Source: Curtobacterium ammoniigenes NBRC 101786 (GTDB lineage Bacteria > Actinomycetota > Actinomycetes > Actinomycetales > Microbacteriaceae). Taken from it: a stretch of 64,000 nt of DNA. Shown here piece by piece: positions 16,102-23,477 of this stretch (the stretch's first letter is position 1; every line of letters begins with the position of its first letter). The stretch spans positions 761,006 to 825,005 of the forward strand of contig NZ_BCSV01000001.1 in NCBI RefSeq assembly GCF_001571045.1. Direction: 5' to 3'. Both the position numbers and the translations under genes were made by a program. The notes under the pieces were generated by a model. It did no database searches, was not told the origin of the DNA, and saw only the letters and a list, made by a program, of their open reading frames with translations.

Positions 16102-16517
16102 GCCGCGCGTTGGAATCCGACGAGCATCCCGCCGGTGAGCCGACTGACGAGTCGGTACAGCGCGGCGGCAATGATCGCGCCGATCGTGGTGAGCACGATT
16201 CCGACGATGCCGATCACGATCGCGAACAGGAACGTGTGGTTGAAGCTGAGGATCGTGGTCACGGAGTACTTCGAATTCGTCGTCACCTGACCGACGGCAC
16301 TGTTCCACGCGGCAAAGACGCCGGAGCTCTTGAGGAACGCCCACAGGATGCAGATGGCGATGACCTGCACGATCGCGAATCCGAGCGAGCAGATGAAGGC
16401 CCAGGCTGCGATCGACCCGATCGACACACGTGCGAACCGCAGGCGGACCTGTCGGGTCGGCTGGCCGCCGCTTCCGTCCTTTCGGCGAAGGGCATCGGCC
16501 AGGTCGGACTGCTGCAT
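16095..16517 (-). CDS. DUF3566-type membrane protein
   Basis: 140 aa. A polar N-terminus (~1-30) leads into RQVRLRFARVSIGSIAAWAF, then two or three hydrophobic helices with a short loop, and the closing IIAAALYRLVSRLTGGM motif typical of DUF3566. In many actinobacteria the recognised family member is encoded just downstream of gyrA near the origin; here the neighbours are a permease and a glycosyltransferase, so this is either a paralogue or a relocated gene. Function unknown. A GGAAGGAA ribosome site precedes the ATG. Confidence 0.75.
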   Translation of the reverse strand: MQQSDLADALRRKDGSGGQPTRQVRLRFARVSIGSIAAWAFICSLGFAIVQVIAICILWAFLKSSGVFAAWNSAVGQVTTNSKYSVTTILSFNHTFLFAIVIGIVGIVLTTIGAIIAAALYRLVSRLTGGMLVGFQRAAR

Positions 16518-16742
16518 CGTGTTCCTTCCAAGTGCTCGTTCGACCCGCCGGTCGAGCGGACCTCTCGATGGTACGGGTGAACGAGGCAGAAACGGCTCAG
16601 AACCGCACGACGACGCGGAGACGAACCTGTATACATCTCACGCGCGTGGGCGGCGATCCCCAGGAATGACCGGGCATATTGATCCTCACCGCCCCATCCC
16701 GGCCGCACTGGTCGGACCGTTCAGGAACAGGTCGAGCACCCT

Positions 16743-17969
16743 ATGTCCGCCCAGTCGCACCTCGCTCCGCGAACGCAGACCACGCCGGTCGTGCGTCCGC
16801 GCGGCGCGCGCCTCGCGCGGTTCGTTGACGCGCTGCCGAGCCTGACCGTTCCCCTGACGCTCTGGTCCGTCGCTCGGTTGCTCATCGTGAGCGTGGCGGT
16901 CGTCTCACGAGCGCTCGGACCGAACGCCGCGCGCTTCTTCGGGCCCGAGTCCTGGCCGGTGCTGCTGTTCAAGCACTGGGACGCGAACTACTACCTCGGC
17001 ATCGCTGCGGAGGGGTACCAGGGGCCCACCTCGAACACGGACTGGATCGCATTCTTCCCGGGCACACCACTCGCCGACCGGGCTGTCGCGCGGTTCCTCG
17101 GCGGGATGCACCCCCCGCCCGTGATCATCGATGCCTCCGGGATGATCGTCGCGACAGCGGCATCGGCGGTGTGCGCCGTGCTCATCTGGCGCATTGCCCG
17201 CGAGCGGTATGGCAGCCTCGCCGGCACGGTCGCGGTGGCCGGGCTCGTGTTCGGCCCCTACGCGATGACGCTTGTCGCTCCGTACTCGGAGTCGCTCTAC
17301 CTGGCGTTCGCGCTGTGCGCGTGGTTCGCTGCGATGCGCCGCCATTGGATCGTCGCTGCCGCGTTCGGTGCCGCGGCCTCCGCCACCCGGGTGAACGGAG
17401 CCTTCCTCGCGATCGCGCTCGCCGTCCAGTTCGCGATCACCCTGCATCAGGAGGGGCGCCCCTGGTTTCGGAGGGCGCTGGCGTTCGCCGGCGCCGCGAT
17501 GAGCGGCATGATCGTCTACTTCGTCTACCTGTTCGCGGCGACGGGCAACCCGCTCGCGTGGCAGGCAGCCGAGCATCATGGCTGGCACCGGTCCACGAAC
17601 TGGCCCTGGGTGTCGTTCTGGAACACGCTCACCCGCATCTGGGATCCGACCATCACCCGTGCTGAGAACTTCCAGAGCGCGATGGACCTGCTGTTCGCCG
17701 GCATCACCGTCTTCGGCGGCATCCTGCTCGTGCGACGCCGGGAGTGGGCGGCCGTGACGCTCGTCGGGCTGACCGCGGTCTCGATGATGACGAGTACGAA
17801 CTACATGTCGATGGCGCGAGGCGTCCTGTTGCTGTTCCCGTTCTGGATCGAGCTGGGTGGGCTCGTGCGCGGTCGGTTCCGCTGGTCGGTCCCGATCGTG
17901 CTGCTGCTCGGGCTCGCGCTGCTCCTGGTGAACACGCACAACTTCGTGCTCGGCGTCTGGTCCGGCTGA
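16743..17969 (+). CDS. PIG-V-like integral membrane mannosyltransferase (GT-C)
   Basis: 408 aa with about ten hydrophobic helices. FKHWDANYYLGIAAEGY (Asp80) and FFPGTPL match the first-loop motifs of the PIG-V/GT76-like family, and PYSESLYLAFALCAWFAA plus SATRVNG are its next conserved blocks. Family members transfer mannose from a polyprenyl-phosphate donor on the outer face of the membrane. The acceptor here may be a lipoglycan or surface protein. The ATG start has no clear ribosome site. A hairpin follows the stop. Confidence 0.8.
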   Translation: MSAQSHLAPRTQTTPVVRPRGARLARFVDALPSLTVPLTLWSVARLLIVSVAVVSRALGPNAARFFGPESWPVLLFKHWDANYYLGIAAEGYQGPTSNTDWIAFFPGTPLADRAVARFLGGMHPPPVIIDASGMIVATAASAVCAVLIWRIARERYGSLAGTVAVAGLVFGPYAMTLVAPYSESLYLAFALCAWFAAMRRHWIVAAAFGAAASATRVNGAFLAIALAVQFAITLHQEGRPWFRRALAFAGAAMSGMIVYFVYLFAATGNPLAWQAAEHHGWHRSTNWPWVSFWNTLTRIWDPTITRAENFQSAMDLLFAGITVFGGILLVRRREWAAVTLVGLTAVSMMTSTNYMSMARGVLLLFPFWIELGGLVRGRFRWSVPIVLLLGLALLLVNTHNFVLGVWSG

Positions 17970-18005
17970 ACGGTTCGATCGGCGCTGACCCCCGCACGCA
18001 AAGCG

Positions 18006-18032
18006 GGAGGCGATTCGCTGGAACGCGCCTCC
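18006..18032. terminator. Hairpin between convergent glycosyltransferase and LysR genes
   Basis: GGAGGCG (18006-18012) and CGCCTCC (18026-18032) form a 7-bp stem ending 2 bp before the LysR stop codon. It could end transcription in both directions. Confidence 0.5.
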
Positions 18033-18033
18033 G

Positions 18034-18960
18034 TCACCGAGCCGGATGCCGGGCCTCCAGAGCGGTGTGTTCGAGCACCGATCGGAACGCGCGAATCGCC
18101 GGTGAACCGTTGCCCGCCTCCCGCTGCGCGGTGAACACCGTGCGCCGGGGGTGCCCAGGGAGCTCGACGAGTCGACACGACGTCGAGCGGTCCGCCCAGA
18201 CGAGGTCCGGGAGCAGCGCGACCGCGACGCCGGCTTCGACGAGCCGGATCTGGGCCTGGAGGTCCTCCGTCTCGTAGCGCACGTCCGGCTCGAATCCGTG
18301 CGTGCGGCACATCTGTTCCGCGAAGTGCCGGGAGGCTGCGCCAGCCGGTTCCATCACCCACGGCATCGTCGCGGCCGTTGCGAGGTCTTCCACGGGCACG
18401 AGCGCGTGGTCGCCGGCGGGCAGTGCGAGGCGGATCGCATCGGAGGTGAGGCCGCGTCGGTCGAGTCCGCTGTGATGCGGCGCGGCGTGACCCGGGTACT
18501 GCTCGGCGACGACCATGTCGAAGTCGCGTGCCCAGGTCGCTCGGAGGGCCGCCTCCGGCTCATGCTGCACGACCTCCACACGCACGTCCGGATGCTGCTC
18601 GGCCATAACGCGGAGGGTTGCCGGAAGGAGCGCGAGTGCTGCCGACTGGAACACGGCGACGCGGACGGACCCCTGCACCTCGGTCTGCGTCGCTTCGAGC
18701 GCTCCCCGCGCGGCCTCGAGGATGTCGAGGATCGCGCCCGCGGACGCGGCGAGCACGTCACCCTGCGCGGTGAGTTGGAGACGGCGTCCGCTGCGGCGAA
18801 GGAGGGGCGTGCCGACATCGCGCTCGAGTTGCGCCAACTGCTGGGACACGGCCGACGGGGTGTAGTTGCGATGCTCGGCGACCGCCGCGATCGTGCCGTG
18901 GATTGCGAACTCCCGCAGGAGCAGCAGCTTTCGAACGTCGAGCTCGTGCGATGCGACCAT
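18034..18960 (-). CDS. LysR-family regulator, probable activator of putA
   Basis: 308 aa, standard LysR length. The winged-helix domain at the N-terminus reads FAIHGTIAAVAEHRNYTPSAVSQQLAQLERDVGTPLLRRSGR. The effector-binding domain follows from about residue 90. It is divergent from putA with only 81 bp between the start codons, the classical arrangement for a LysR regulator and its target, so proline or a derivative is the likely effector. A TACACT hexamer (18967-18972, minus strand) ends 6 nt before the ATG, consistent with a leaderless mRNA. A weak dyad CTGA-N10-TCAG (18979-18996) lies in the shared region and is a candidate operator. Confidence 0.88.
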   Translation of the reverse strand: MVASHELDVRKLLLLREFAIHGTIAAVAEHRNYTPSAVSQQLAQLERDVGTPLLRRSGRRLQLTAQGDVLAASAGAILDILEAARGALEATQTEVQGSVRVAVFQSAALALLPATLRVMAEQHPDVRVEVVQHEPEAALRATWARDFDMVVAEQYPGHAAPHHSGLDRRGLTSDAIRLALPAGDHALVPVEDLATAATMPWVMEPAGAASRHFAEQMCRTHGFEPDVRYETEDLQAQIRLVEAGVAVALLPDLVWADRSTSCRLVELPGHPRRTVFTAQREAGNGSPAIRAFRSVLEHTALEARHPAR

Positions 18961-19041
18961 GGCGAAAGTGTAGAAGGACTGAACTGTATTCGTCAGATTC
19001 CGTCACTTCCCCTTATGCGTCTCGCGTCTCAGACTGGCGGC

Positions 19042-22000
19042 ATGAGCAACCCTGTCGCGCTCGACGTCGCCCACGACGAGCTCCCGTATCCGGACCTGGC
19101 AGACGGCGCGGTCGCCCTGGTGCGACGGTGGCTGACGGAGGCGGACCGGCTGCCTGCCGACGGATCAGCACGACAGCTCGCCGGCGTGCTCGCAGACCCG
19201 AACGGCCTCGCGTTCGCGGTCGGGTTCGTCGACGGCGTCGTGCGCCCCGAAGACACCGCCGTCGCGGCCCGAAACCTGCAGCGTCTCGCGCCGACCGCGC
19301 CCGCGTTCCTCGCGCCGGCGCTCCGCGGTCTTGTCCGCCTCGGCGGCGGGGTCGCCCCGATCCTCCCGAACGTCGTCGTGCCGATCGCCAGGACCGTGCT
19401 GCGCCGCATGGTCGGGCACCTCATCGTCGACGCGACCGACGCGAAGCTCGGCAAGGCCATCGCCCATGTTCGGCGGGACGGGGTGCGCCTCAACGTCAAC
19501 CTGCTTGGGGAGGCGGTGCTCGGCGAGCGGGAGGCTGCCCGTCGTCTTGCAGGCACGCAGCGACTCCTGGAACGCGACGATGTCGACTACGTGTCGATCA
19601 AAGTCTCGTCGACGGTGCATCCGCACTCAGCGTGGGCGTTCGACGAGGCCGTCGTCGACATCGCCGAACGCCTCCGTCCGCTGTTCCGCAGCGCGGCGGC
19701 AGTCACGCCGCACAAGTTCATCAACCTCGACATGGAGGAGTACCACGATCTCGACCTGACGATCGCGGTCTTCACGCGCCTCCTCGACGAACCGGAGTTC
19801 CTCGACCTCGAGGCCGGGATCGTGCTGCAGGCCTACCTGCCGGACGCGCTGGAAGCCATGCAGCGCCTCCAGGAATGGTCGTCGGCACGCCGCGCACGTG
19901 GCGGTGCCGGTATCAAGGTGCGACTGGTGAAGGGAGCGAACCTCCCGATGGAGCAGGTCGAGGCGTCGATCCACGGCTGGCCCCTCGCGACCTGGCACAC
20001 CAAGCAGGACTCCGACACGAACTACAAGCGCGTGCTCGCGTGGGCGCTGACGCCCGAGCGCACGGCGAACGTCCGGATCGGCGTCGCCGGACACAACCTC
20101 TTCGACGTCGCGCATGCCTGGCTCCTCGCGGGCGAACGCGGCGTGCGCGACCGGATCGAGTTCGAGATGCTCCTCGGCATGGCGCAGGGGCAGGCGGAGG
20201 CGGTCCGCCGCACCGTCGGCTCCCTGCTGCTGTACACGCCGGTCGTGCATCCTCGTGAGTTCGATGTCGCGATCGCCTACCTGATCCGACGCCTCGAAGA
20301 GGGCGCCTCCCACGAGAACTTCATGTCCGCCGTGTTCTCGCTCTCGTCCTCGCCCGAGCTGTTCGCCCGCGAAGAAGCGCGATTCCGTGCCTCGCTCGCG
20401 CCGCTCGACACGCCTGCTGGGCGCCAGGCCCCGGCACCGCATCGCGTTCCGGAGCGGTACGTCGCGGTGCCGCATCCGGCGCCAGGCGTGTTCGGCAACA
20501 CCCCCGACACCGATCCGGCTGTTCCCGCATGGCGTGCCTGGGGGCGCGAGATCCTCACGCGCGTGCCCGACTCGTCGCTCGGCGTCGCGGCGGTCCAGGA
20601 GGCGCGCATCACCGCCGCCCCGGACCTCGACGCCCTGCTCACGCGCGTCCGCACCGCGGGGGAGGCGTGGGGATCGCGGAGCGGCGCCGAGCGCGGCGCG
20701 ATCCTGCACGCGATCGGCGACGCCCTCGAGGCGCACCGGGCAGCGCTCATCGAGGTGATGGCCGCCGAGGCGGGCAAGACCATCGACCAGGCCGACCCCG
20801 AAGTGTCGGAGGCCATCGACTTCGCGCACTTCTACGGCGAGCTCGCCGCCGACTTGGACGCGGTCGACGGTGCTCGGTTCACGCCGGCCGCGCTCACCCT
20901 CGTTGCGCCGCCGTGGAACTTCCCGGTCGCGATCCCCGCCGGTTCGACGCTCGCGGCACTCGCGGCCGGGTCCGGCGTGGTGCTGAAGCCGGCGCCGCCC
21001 GCCGAGCGCTGCGGCGCCGTTCTCGCCGGGGTCATCCGGGACGTGCTCGCCGACCACGGCGCGCCGACCGACGTGCTCGCGTTCGCGCAGGTTCCAGAGG
21101 ACTCGCTGGGGGAGGCCCTGGTCGCCTCCCCGCTCGTCGACCGCGTCATCCTGACCGGCGCCTACGAGACCGCAGCACTGTTCCGGTCCTTCCGGCCCGA
21201 CCTCCCGCTGCTCGCGGAGACGAGCGGGAAGAACGCGATCATCGTCACGCCGTCCGCGGACCTCGATCTCGCCGTGAAAGATGTCGTCGCCTCCGCGTTC
21301 GGTCACGCGGGGCAGAAATGCTCCGCGGCATCGCTCGTGGTCCTGGTCGGATCGGTGGCGCGCTCCCGTCGCTTCCGCAACCAGTTGCTCGATGCGGCGT
21401 CCTCGCTCACCGTCGCCTACCCGGATGATCCCACCGCACAGATGGGACCGGTGATCGAACCCGCGGCAGGCAAGCTCCTCCGCGGGCTCACCGAACTCGG
21501 CTCCGGCGAGGTCTGGGCGCTGCGCCCGAAGCAGCTCGACGACTCCGGTCGACTGTGGAGCCCCGGGATCCGCGGGGGCGTTCGCCGCGGGTCCGAGTTC
21601 CACAAGGTCGAGTACTTCGGGCCGGTGCTCGGCATCATGACCGCCGACACCCTCGACGAGGCGATCGACATCGTCAACGAGACCGACTTCGGACTCACGT
21701 CCGGATTGCACTCGCTCGACCGGGACGAGATCGCCACCTGGCGCGATCGGATCGAAGCCGGCAACCTCTACATCAACCGCGGCATCACCGGAGCGATCGT
21801 CCGACGGCAGCCCTTCGGCGGCTGGAAGCGCTCCGCAGTCGGACCCGGCACGAAGGCCGGCGGCCTCAACTACCTCGTCGGGCTCGGCTCCTGGACACCC
21901 GAGCGGGCCACGCGCGGAAGTGACGCGATCGCGCGAGGGGTGACGAGCCTCCTGACAGCGATCCGCCCTTTGCTCGACGAGCAGGAGCGGGCCTCGCTCG

Positions 22001-22524
22001 ATCGTGCCGCTCGCTCCGATGCGCTCGCGTGGTCCGAGCGGTTCGGCGCCGACGCGGACGTGTCCGCGATCCCCGTCGAACGCAACGTGGCGCGGTATCG
22101 GCCCGCCACCGACGTCGTCGTGCGGTGGGCTGCCGACGGCTCGCTCCTGGCGGCCGCCCGCGTGATGATCGCGGCGGCGCTCGCCGGTGTTCGGCCGACG
22201 CTCTCCATCGATCCCGCGTGTGCCGCTGCAGACCGAGCAATCGCCGCGTTCTGGTCGGGTGTGACGGTCGGGCCGGTGACGGTCGAATCCGACCTGGGGT
22301 TCGCCGAACGACTGTCGGGAGGCGCGCTCGGGTCCACGACGAGGGTCCGGCTGATCGGCGGTTCCGTCTCCGAGCTCGCGCGTGCGACCGGCGGCCGCCC
22401 CGACCTTGCCATCTACGGCGGCGCTGTCACGGAGGCCGGACGCGTCGAGATGCTCCCGTTCCTCCGCGAACAGGCCGTGTCCATGACCGCGCATCGGTTC
22501 GGCACGCCGAACGACCTCTGGTGA
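19042..22524 (+). CDS. putA: Bifunctional proline dehydrogenase / L-glutamate gamma-semialdehyde dehydrogenase
   Basis: 1160 aa. The N-terminal half is the FAD-dependent proline dehydrogenase barrel (VNLLGEAVLGEREAARR, DYVSIKVSS, VRLVKGAN, LATWHTKQDSDTNYKR, GVAGHNLFD). The C-terminal half is the NAD-dependent aldehyde dehydrogenase, with VAPPWNFPVAIPAG, AETSGKNA and the catalytic cysteine in GHAGQKCSA. Together they convert proline to glutamate with channelling of the semialdehyde. The N-terminal ribbon-helix-helix DNA-binding domain of enterobacterial PutA is absent, fitting control by the divergent LysR protein. The open frame extends almost 900 bp further upstream but overlaps lysR antisense. 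ATG 19042 is preferred: a CAGACT hexamer ends 6 nt before it. Confidence 0.95.
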   Translation: MSNPVALDVAHDELPYPDLADGAVALVRRWLTEADRLPADGSARQLAGVLADPNGLAFAVGFVDGVVRPEDTAVAARNLQRLAPTAPAFLAPALRGLVRLGGGVAPILPNVVVPIARTVLRRMVGHLIVDATDAKLGKAIAHVRRDGVRLNVNLLGEAVLGEREAARRLAGTQRLLERDDVDYVSIKVSSTVHPHSAWAFDEAVVDIAERLRPLFRSAAAVTPHKFINLDMEEYHDLDLTIAVFTRLLDEPEFLDLEAGIVLQAYLPDALEAMQRLQEWSSARRARGGAGIKVRLVKGANLPMEQVEASIHGWPLATWHTKQDSDTNYKRVLAWALTPERTANVRIGVAGHNLFDVAHAWLLAGERGVRDRIEFEMLLGMAQGQAEAVRRTVGSLLLYTPVVHPREFDVAIAYLIRRLEEGASHENFMSAVFSLSSSPELFAREEARFRASLAPLDTPAGRQAPAPHRVPERYVAVPHPAPGVFGNTPDTDPAVPAWRAWGREILTRVPDSSLGVAAVQEARITAAPDLDALLTRVRTAGEAWGSRSGAERGAILHAIGDALEAHRAALIEVMAAEAGKTIDQADPEVSEAIDFAHFYGELAADLDAVDGARFTPAALTLVAPPWNFPVAIPAGSTLAALAAGSGVVLKPAPPAERCGAVLAGVIRDVLADHGAPTDVLAFAQVPEDSLGEALVASPLVDRVILTGAYETAALFRSFRPDLPLLAETSGKNAIIVTPSADLDLAVKDVVASAFGHAGQKCSAASLVVLVGSVARSRRFRNQLLDAASSLTVAYPDDPTAQMGPVIEPAAGKLLRGLTELGSGEVWALRPKQLDDSGRLWSPGIRGGVRRGSEFHKVEYFGPVLGIMTADTLDEAIDIVNETDFGLTSGLHSLDRDEIATWRDRIEAGNLYINRGITGAIVRRQPFGGWKRSAVGPGTKAGGLNYLVGLGSWTPERATRGSDAIARGVTSLLTAIRPLLDEQERASLDRAARSDALAWSERFGADADVSAIPVERNVARYRPATDVVVRWAADGSLLAAARVMIAAALAGVRPTLSIDPACAAADRAIAAFWSGVTVGPVTVESDLGFAERLSGGALGSTTRVRLIGGSVSELARATGGRPDLAIYGGAVTEAGRVEMLPFLREQAVSMTAHRFGTPNDLW

Positions 22525-22527
22525 CCG

Positions 22528-22558
22528 GTCGCGCCGCGGAAGCCGTCCGCGGCGCGAC
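22528..22558 (+). terminator. Terminator after putA
   Basis: Perfect 13-bp inverted repeat GTCGCGCCGCGGA / TCCGCGGCGCGAC with a 5-nt loop, starting 3 nt after the putA stop. No T tract. It lies ~30 bp before the next gene and probably isolates it from putA. Confidence 0.75.
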
Positions 22559-22586
22559 TGCGCCACCGTGTCCCTAGGCTTGGCGA

Positions 22587-23186
22587 ATGCGGCAGGCAGA
22601 GGACGTCATTCGGGCCCTCGCGCGAACCGACGGCTCCGTTGCGGCTGCCCGGCGCGTCGCCAGGCAGGCTGCAGCGCTCCCGGACCCCGAGGTGGACGCG
22701 ATCATCTGGACGGGGGAGCGCGGGCTCCGGCTCGTCGCGGTGCTCCTGCTGGTCCATCGGTTCCGCGGCGGCGACGACACGGTCCGGAGCGATGTGCTCG
22801 AGCGATGGCAGACCGCCCTCCATGCAGAATGCCTCGACAGCGCGGACCTCGTTGACGTGTCGGCCGAGCACATTCTGGGCGCCTGGTACGTCGATCGGAA
22901 TCCGAATCCGCTGTTCGCGCTCGCGAAGAGCGACATCGTCTGGGAACGTCGCGCCGCAGTGCGGGCGGGGCAGGCGTTCGTGAAACGCGGCGATGCCGCG
23001 ACAGCGCTGGCGCTTGCTGAGCGGCTCGTTCGGGAGCGCGGGCTTTTGGTGCAGGAGCCGCTCGGCGTCCTCCTCCGCGAGGTCGGGAAGCGCGGCCCGG
23101 ACGGCGCGCTGCAGCAGTTCCTTCGCGCGCAGGCGGGTCGCCTCGGTCCGGTTGCCGCGGCGATGGCGAGTGACGCGGTCGCCTGA
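22587..23186 (+). CDS. AlkD-like DNA alkylation repair protein
   Basis: 199 aa of alpha-helical HEAT-like repeats. Residues ~85-165 match the AlkD family: DLVDVSAEHILGAWY, VWERRAAVRAGQAFVKRGD and EPLGVLLREVGKRGPDGALQQFLRAQAG. AlkD enzymes remove bulky or charged N-alkylated bases without base flipping. The catalytic Asp of the DLVD block and the Arg pair of WERRA are kept, but the aromatic residue usually preceding this Asp is not evident, so activity is uncertain. The protein is shorter than typical AlkD (~230 aa). A TAGGCT hexamer (22575-22580) ends 6 nt before the ATG, suggesting a leaderless mRNA. Confidence 0.7.
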   Translation: MRQAEDVIRALARTDGSVAAARRVARQAAALPDPEVDAIIWTGERGLRLVAVLLLVHRFRGGDDTVRSDVLERWQTALHAECLDSADLVDVSAEHILGAWYVDRNPNPLFALAKSDIVWERRAAVRAGQAFVKRGDAATALALAERLVRERGLLVQEPLGVLLREVGKRGPDGALQQFLRAQAGRLGPVAAAMASDAVA

Positions 23187-23218
23187 GCGCCCGCCGAGCA
23201 CGGCGAGCGAGCGACCGT

Positions 23219-23233
23219 TTGACAACTTGTAGA
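23219..23233 (+). promoter_or_regulatory. Cop-box-like operator and promoter of the copZ operon
   Basis: TTGACA-ACT-TGTAGA matches the dyad TCTACA-N3-TGTAGA found upstream of the repressor gene and the leftward copper operon (right half identical, left half 4 of 6). Its left half is also a consensus -35 hexamer TTGACA, and TAGAAT at 23230-23235 is a -10 candidate, so a bound repressor would block RNA polymerase. copZ starts 34 bp downstream. Confidence 0.65.
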
Positions 23234-23267
23234 ATGAAGCGTCCGACTGCCGAGCTGCGGAGGCACA

Positions 23268-23477
23268 ATGCACGAGACGACCTACAGCGTCACCGGGATG
23301 ACGTGCGAGCACTGCGAACGTCGCGTCGCGTCAGAGATCACTGCGATCCCCGGCGTGTCCGATGCGACGGCTGACGCTTCGACGGGGCTCGTGCGCGTGA
23401 CCAGCGATGCACCCCTCGCCGAGCCCGATGTCCGCGCCGCGGTCGAGGAGGCGGGCTACGAGCTCGCCGATGCCTGA
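23268..23477 (+). CDS. copZ: Copper chaperone, CopZ/HMA domain
   Basis: 69 aa, a single heavy-metal-associated domain with the Cu(I)-binding motif MTCEHC (Cys13, Cys16) and the C-terminal AVEEAGYEL helix. It should carry Cu(I) in the cytosol and hand it to the CopA ATPase encoded two genes downstream. It has a GGAGG ribosome site. Its stop codon lies inside the start of the next gene (8-nt overlap), indicating translational coupling. The promoter carries a dyad shared with the other copper units. Confidence 0.92.
   Translation: MHETTYSVTGMTCEHCERRVASEITAIPGVSDATADASTGLVRVTSDAPLAEPDVRAAVEEAGYELADA

Noticed and set aside
18151..19041. In-frame extension of putA by almost 300 residues upstream
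   Set aside because: It lies antisense to the LysR gene, has no family similarity in its Arg/Glu-rich sequence, and a better start with a leaderless-type -10 exists at 19042.
19627..22566. Open frame of 979 codons on the minus strand opposite putA
   Set aside because: Arg/Asp/Glu-rich shadow of a high-GC gene with no recognisable domain; putA on the plus strand is certain.
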